From the NCBI GenBank assembly GCA_024811115.1, contig JAKOGH010000665.1:1-13845 (forward strand): DNA of 13,845 nucleotides. Direction: 5' to 3'. The position numbers and the translations under genes are program-made. Source of the DNA: Terana coerulea. Lineage: Eukaryota > Basidiomycota > Agaricomycetes > Polyporales > Phanerochaetaceae. This document shows positions 10,401 to 13,845 of this stretch, piece by piece. Position 1 is the stretch's first letter. Each line of letters begins with the position of its first letter. The notes below the pieces were generated by a model. The model was given only the letters and a program-made list of their open reading frames with translations. It did not search any database and was not told the DNA's origin.

Positions 10401-12594
10401 GACGTTCGACGTCCGACATAGTGGACACATCGGAGATGCGCAATATCCTGCGCAGAACGCCGTGGGAGTGGTTGAAGGTGTCCATAATGTCGGACTCGGG
10501 ACGCGTGGTGATCAGAATGCGAACATAGGCGGGAAGCTCCTGCAGACGATTGGCGAGAAGTGCGACAAGAGCGTGCCGAGTGGTGTCATCTCCGCTCTCG
10601 TCCAAGCCGTCGATGACCAGAAGAAGGGTACCAGAGAAGGGAATGCTGTTGAGCGGATCCAGTAAAAACGACTTGAACTGTTCACTGAGATCCTCGGATT
10701 TCTGAAGGGCAGACTTTTTGCCGGCCGTCACCCCACAGAGCCGAACACAACGTAGGGTCAAGTTCGGCCAGATCTACTGCAATGTTTCGAAGGAGGGAGT
10801 GAGGGGCTCTTTCCTTCCGGCTAGCAGCGAACGCGAAAGAGCCGCCAAGACGTCCTAGAGCACGGAAGCGCTGCGCGATAGAGGCCGCGATGGAAGTCTT
10901 CCCTGTTCCTGCCACACCGTACAGAAGCAACACGCGCGGCGCGTCTTCGTCCGCACGAGTAGCCCAGGTAGAGATGTCGTTCAAGATATCCACTCGTGTT
11001 CCGTCGATGCACATACGGCTTGGTCCAAGAGATGCGCCTTCCGCGTATGGAATTTGCATCAGCTCGAGCTTTTCATCTGTAGAAGCATAAATGATCATTC
11101 AGTTTGCCAGCACAATTACGAATATCAAATGAAGACGAAAAAGCGAAGATGATCGGGGTGCACAATGTGAGGAGCGCTAATAAGCACGGCAAATACTCAC
11201 CGAGATTCACCGTCGTAGCCATTACCCGAGTAACCACAAGGCTTGTCTTCTCCGTGACAACGGCGATATCGGCTAGCACTCGCCCGTCGAACTCCGACCG
11301 GAGTTTGCGAAATTCTTCCTGGTACTTGTCGATCTGCTTGTGCATGGTTGCGATTGCGCTCATATATTTCTTGACTGAATATTGCGGAACCCTCAGTACT
11401 TTCGGGAGGTAGACCGAGTAAATGCATACGTACTTCCGCTGGACGTAGAGTACTCTTGGATGACAATGCAGCATTCCACCGTCTGGTGCGAAATGCGCGC
11501 AAATAGGTTCCGCGCCTTCAGAATCCTGGGTACGTCCTGGTTCAGGTCGTCCACAATGGCGTAGAACGTGTTCATGCAGATAAAAAGCTCTCCAATCTTG
11601 TCGTCGACGTCCTTCTTCTCCTTGTATACCTGCGATTTGTTACTACATGCACATCCCCTTCCCGACCAAACACATACCTTGTAGGCTGCTCCCAGAATCG
11701 TGCACGCCAGCTTTGTGAACGGGTGCACCTATCACAAATCGTGAGTTAGTATAGAGTAATCACAAGACGATAGCAACTTACCTCGGCCAGCTCAGAGAGG
11801 GCACTGATAACTTTCTCGTACGCTTCGAGTTTCTCCAGTAGCTTTCCGCAAGCACTGGCGATCGACTTTGTTGCTTCAACGGCAGATTGAGCGCCTTCAA
11901 TCGCGTCCAATACGCGGTTCGCGGTGTGACCGTCTTTCGGTAGTGCCTGTGCGGTCGTCTCTAGCGCGGCTCTCACAGCTATCTCATTATTTTTGACTTG
12001 CGCATGCTGAGGTGCTCGAGTTTCCTCCACTATACCGTTGCCGGGTGATGCGACGGCGCTCGCGACAGGTTGCGTGATGTAGGTGGCTGTTTTGCCGAGA
12101 TGATATACATGAGACTGGCTCCTGAAGCCATGTTCAGCCTTGGATACCTAGGAAGGACCATCAGGGGCTCGGCGTATCGGAAATGGGAAATTATGGCACA
12201 TACCCTGCGCCGCTGAAATCATATTCATGTCGATTTGAATCTCCGCAGTATCCACCGTCTTGTTATGCAGACAGCCTCTCGCATACGAGATCTACGGTCA
12301 GCTTTCCAGGCGAAAATGAGGTGCTTGAAGACCCTTGTAAGCGATTTGACAGCAATGAATACCATCCATGCTTACAATGTCATCCTCTCGCCCCACTTTG
12401 GATGCCGGGTTCGTTTCGAGCGGCCGGTTTCGAATGACTTCCCGTCGAAATCTGCGGCGAATGTAGTACTTGCGGGGAAGATGCCATGAAGGTCGTCGGC
12501 GCGCACAACTACAGCCCATGTTGTGAGGGATCGTAGCTTTGCGGATGAGAGAACGTACAAGTCAGGGTGAGGTCGTACTTTGTTGGTGAGCCAT
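7086..12594 (-). CDS. NACHT-WD40 STAND (NLR-like) protein with N-terminal C2-like domain; reading frame broken at several places
   Basis: This is a large signal-transduction NTPase. Such fungal proteins are thought to oligomerise when the WD40 sensor meets a ligand, and some control heterokaryon incompatibility or defence; the ligand here is unknown. My exons, 5' to 3' on the minus strand, are 12594-12204, 12147-11782, 11728-11678, 11629-11434, 11374-11201, 11076-7470 and 7416-7086. The introns have good donors (gtatgt, gtaagt, gtatgt, gtacgt, gtgagt, gtgagt), and phases match at all junctions except the first. Length is about 1,700 residues. Order: C2-like domain; Pro/Ser linker; helical region; coiled-coil-like segment; NACHT with Walker A GVAGTGKTS (10895-10918) and Walker B LLLVIDGLDES (10594-10623); helical spacer; fourteen WD40 blades; tail. 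The ATG at 12594 has A at -3 and G at +4. The frame must shift near 10715, 8363, 7550 and 7200, and about four times upstream of 12200. Either sequencing indels or a young pseudogene explains this. Domain identity is firm; exact start and N-terminus are not. Confidence 0.85.
7200..7202 (-). other. frame break 4 in the STAND gene: C-terminal tail
   Basis: The frame YRDRVVRLG meets TGA at 7196-7198. The conserved-looking tail GLKQIIGAPPVELDLSRF is in the neighbouring frame. One additional G in the GGG run (minus strand) gives RLGLKQIIG. If the stop is real, the protein loses about 37 residues and only the end of the tail. Confidence 0.7.
7548..7552 (-). other. frame break 3 in the STAND gene: blade 14
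   Basis: The frame reading ISLSFSPGRQHNC should continue as SFSP-DGNTIAVLTG, the standard SPDG turn of a WD40 blade. Removing one base from the CCCGG stretch (minus strand) restores SPDG exactly. No intron is possible in so short a space. Confidence 0.88.
8363..8366 (-). other. frame break 2 in the STAND gene: G4/C4 run between the two propellers
   Basis: The frame of blade 7 (DHTVRRWKITEG) runs on to a stop at 8284. Blade 8 (FCFGFCQDAALLVTGSASG) lies in the neighbouring frame. Adding one C to the CCCC run (minus strand) gives a smooth QAPFLVPAFCFGF junction. A GT-AG intron 8327-8412 would also restore the frame, but it would remove the end of blade 7 and the first strand of blade 8, so I prefer an indel. 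Confidence 0.75.
8400..9250 (-). other. first WD40 beta-propeller, blades 1-7
   Basis: Seven consecutive WD40-type repeats of about 40 residues each. Characteristic strand pairs are SPDGEHLATADDN, SPDGRLIATASVDETVCVWD, SPDSSRLASGSFDGTVKMW, SHDGRTVAAAGECG, SPDDHCIAAGYGDGTIHLWD, FDGRRLVSGSTDTTVRLWD and PDGEHVLTGSADHTVRRW. Seven blades make one closed propeller, a scaffold for ligand or partner binding. Blade 4 is the most degenerate and lacks the WD pair. The repeats are clearly divergent from one another, so there is no sign of recent blade amplification. Confidence 0.9.
10300..11000 (-). other. NACHT NTPase domain of the STAND protein
   Basis: The P-loop GVAGTGKTS is encoded at 10918-10895 and is followed by SIAQRFRALGRLGGSFAFAA, the strand after the P-loop helix typical of fungal NACHT domains. 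LLLVIDGLDESG (Walker B with the acidic D..DE cluster) lies at 10623-10591. Sensor-like ILITTRPESDI follows near 10520. Catalytic and magnesium-binding residues are all present, so nothing in the motifs themselves suggests loss of ATP or GTP binding. The domain is split by the frame change at 10715-10719, between LAELDPTLCSALW and SALQKSEDLSEQFKSFLLDP. Confidence 0.9.
10715..10719 (-). other. frame break 1 in the STAND gene: T5/A5 run in the NACHT domain
   Basis: Upstream coding ends in the frame reading CSALWGDGRQK and then reaches a stop at 10682. The true continuation KSALQKSEDLSEQF lies one base over. Removing a single A from the A5 run (minus strand) joins the two exactly. A GT-AG pair spanning the site would be only 30 bases and out of phase, so splicing does not explain it. 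Confidence 0.85.
11201..12147 (-). other. helical N-terminal effector-side region of the STAND protein (four exons)
   Basis: Four phase-consistent exons join a linker (PVASAVASPGNG) to an alpha-helical region. Segments are VEATKSIASACGKLLEKLEA, VHPFTKLACTILGAAYKVYK, DDKIGELFICMNTFYAIVDD and KKYMSAIATMHKQIDKYQEE, followed by FRKLRSEFDGRVLADIAVV. The last segment has the charge and hydrophobic spacing of a coiled coil. The VHPFxKLA...ALGxxxKV and TxECxxFIxxY-like patterns resemble the N-terminal helical region that I know from basidiomycete NACHT proteins. In STAND proteins this position holds the effector or oligomerisation module. I cannot name a specific Pfam domain with confidence. Splice donors gtatgt and gtacgt and the branch-like ctaac at the 11729-11781 intron support the model. 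Confidence 0.65.
12204..12594 (-). other. C2-like domain at the N-terminus of the STAND protein, heavily frameshifted
   Basis: The frame at 12560-12375 reads LYVLSSAKLRSLTTWAVVVR, then ADDLHG, then SKRTRHPKWGERMTL. The last matches the NPxWNExF-type strand that C2 domains carry after the variable loops. It continues in other frames as DGIHCCQIAYKGLQAPHFRL, then GKLTVDLVCERL, then NKTVDTAEIQIDMN, a C2-like succession of strands ending in LGxxxxDL. Four single-base shifts are needed: near 12565-12567 (GGG run), 12371-12378, 12302-12308 and 12263-12272. The aspartates that normally bind calcium in C2 loops are not evident. Similar C2-NACHT-WD40 layouts are known to me from wood-decay basidiomycetes. 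The exon ends at a good donor (gtatgt, 12198-12203), but its phase does not match the next exon. Confidence 0.55.
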
Positions 12595-13845
12595 GATCTC
12601 TGATAGGGTCGGTGCTGGAACAGCCCCGTTAGCTTTATTCGTTTGTAAAAGGTATACTGTTACTTACGCAGACATCTTGGAGGAAACAAGGCCACAAATG
12701 TGTTGTTTGACGGTGCGGGTTTGCAGTGATGGTGGGTGCAAGAAACCAAGGGGCCACGTGTCCTATGCATGCTTGACAGACGCCGTGGATGGCGGATGGC
12801 GATCCTGAACCTTAGGTGGACCCTTGTCAGCTTCCACGCTCAGCTTCTTGGACGTCTATTCCGGAAGTTCCACGGGTCGTAGTCGGAGTGAACAAGCATT
12901 GCGCACGACATTGGTTGCTTTGAGGTACGAGAGCGCAGGTCGAACGTAGTACATTTGGTGGCCTATGTAGATATTTAATCCTAGGAATTGTACGGAAAGA
13001 GGGATACGCTCACCACGCACTTAAAGGCCATACGTCGTAAGGCCGTGCTCACCAGCCTGAGCAGGAGGATCGGTAGCGAGACCTATGAAAGATTGGCCAG
13101 CATTATGAACGCAGGGGCCGCAGGCCACTGCGCAGAACGTGCGTACCATCGAGCTCGTGGCGAGCTGTTGCAGTATGTTGACATGACAACTGTGAAAGCA
13201 GTTCGGTCAGAGTCTTTCAACCCAGTACAGTGCAGCGAAAGATGACGACGCAGCTGGGTCAGCGCGCTTGGAAAATGCCGCAGTGATGCAGTAGCAGTGA
13301 TGCGCCATCAGCCCCTTTCGATCGTGTCCGAACATGGAGATGGCGGGATCTTCGTGGCGAAGCTTATAGCAATTTAGGAGCGCAGATGATTTGCTGCTCT
13401 GCGAGATATGGCTGTATATGATCACCTCTGGCGAGGCCAAGCGCATAATTCAAGAGATAGACAGCAGAGAGCTCTATACAAAACTGTTCAGTAGAAAGAA
13501 TTTCGACGTAGTCGATGTCACTGAGTCTACTGGTGCCTACGAACAGTCAGCTCTTGCTGGCTCCAGAGGAGGCCGGGAGCCACGCATCCAGATTATGCGG
13601 AATATGTACTTCAGCTCCAGACCGCCATCGCTTGCGCGCCCTATGCACTATCGCGTGCTGCTTGCAGTATATGTCGGGACACATCGGCTCCTCCGTGGCG
13701 CACAGCTACCCAGCTCTTACTGCTGTCACCTGCCGTTAAAGCGCCGCGCCTGGAGTAGCCCACAATAACCCTGCCAGCAGCATCAGGCACGAGATTGTTT
13801 AAGATAAGAATTCAGCACCCATCTCGCTATGGTTTCTCGATAAGC
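12595..13845. other. upstream region of the STAND gene, no gene recognised
   Basis: The bases before the proposed ATG at 12594 should contain the promoter. I see no clear TATA or CCAAT element at a convincing distance. Open frames at 12988-13245, 13391-13768 (plus) and 13207-13446 (minus) have no recognisable motif and no supporting introns. Composition is near even. The end of the window may hold part of a further gene, but nothing supports one. Confidence 0.45.

Noticed and set aside
10700..10735. Possible intron bridging the NACHT frame change
   Set aside because: The only GT-AG pair is 30 bases long and its phases do not match.
12355..12376. gtaagc at the end of the first C2 segment as a true donor site
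   Set aside because: Using it with the available acceptors either breaks the frame or removes the segments that best resemble the rest of the C2 domain.
12988..13768. Possible further gene at the right edge of the window
   Set aside because: The open frames are short, overlapping and without recognisable motifs or splice structure.

Overview
The window looks like nuclear DNA of a filamentous basidiomycete, probably a polypore-type mushroom. The evidence is intron-dense genes with short GT-AG introns (42 to 124 bases), a microsomal cytochrome P450 in ten exons, and a large NACHT-WD40 (STAND, NLR-like) gene of the kind that is greatly expanded in Agaricomycetes. No bacterial operon, tRNA, rRNA, CRISPR array or complete transposon was recognised. 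The assignment to a basidiomycete comes from gene style and protein motifs, not from a database search.

Layout. Positions 1-934 are GC-rich upstream DNA. Positions 935-3138 (+) hold the P450 gene, with nine introns, a membrane anchor, I-helix, ExxR, PERF-like and heme-loop motifs. Its frame breaks once, at a CG dinucleotide run at 2277-2285. Positions 3139-7085 are almost 4 kb in which I find no credible gene. Positions 7086-12594 (-) hold the STAND gene, read right to left: C2-like domain, linker, helical/coiled-coil N-terminal region, NACHT NTPase, helical spacer, fourteen WD40 blades (two seven-blade propellers) and a C-terminal tail. Positions 12595-13845 are its upstream region, with no gene recognised. 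The two genes converge and share no visible regulatory DNA, so nothing shows that they act in one pathway.

The main oddity is the state of the genes. The STAND gene needs four single-base frame corrections in its NACHT/WD40/C-terminal half (near 10715, 8363, 7550 and 7200). It needs about four more in the C2 end, plus one unresolved splice-phase mismatch. The lesions are all indels, most of them in short homopolymer runs, and the sequence between them is free of nonsense codons. The P450 has one similar lesion. This fits either a low-coverage or homopolymer-error assembly or very recently broken genes; the sequence alone cannot decide.

A second contrast is in splicing style. Eight of nine P450 introns start GTGCG(T/C), and its third codon positions are nearly all G/C. 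The STAND gene uses ordinary GTGAGT/GTAAGT/GTATGT donors and mixed codons.
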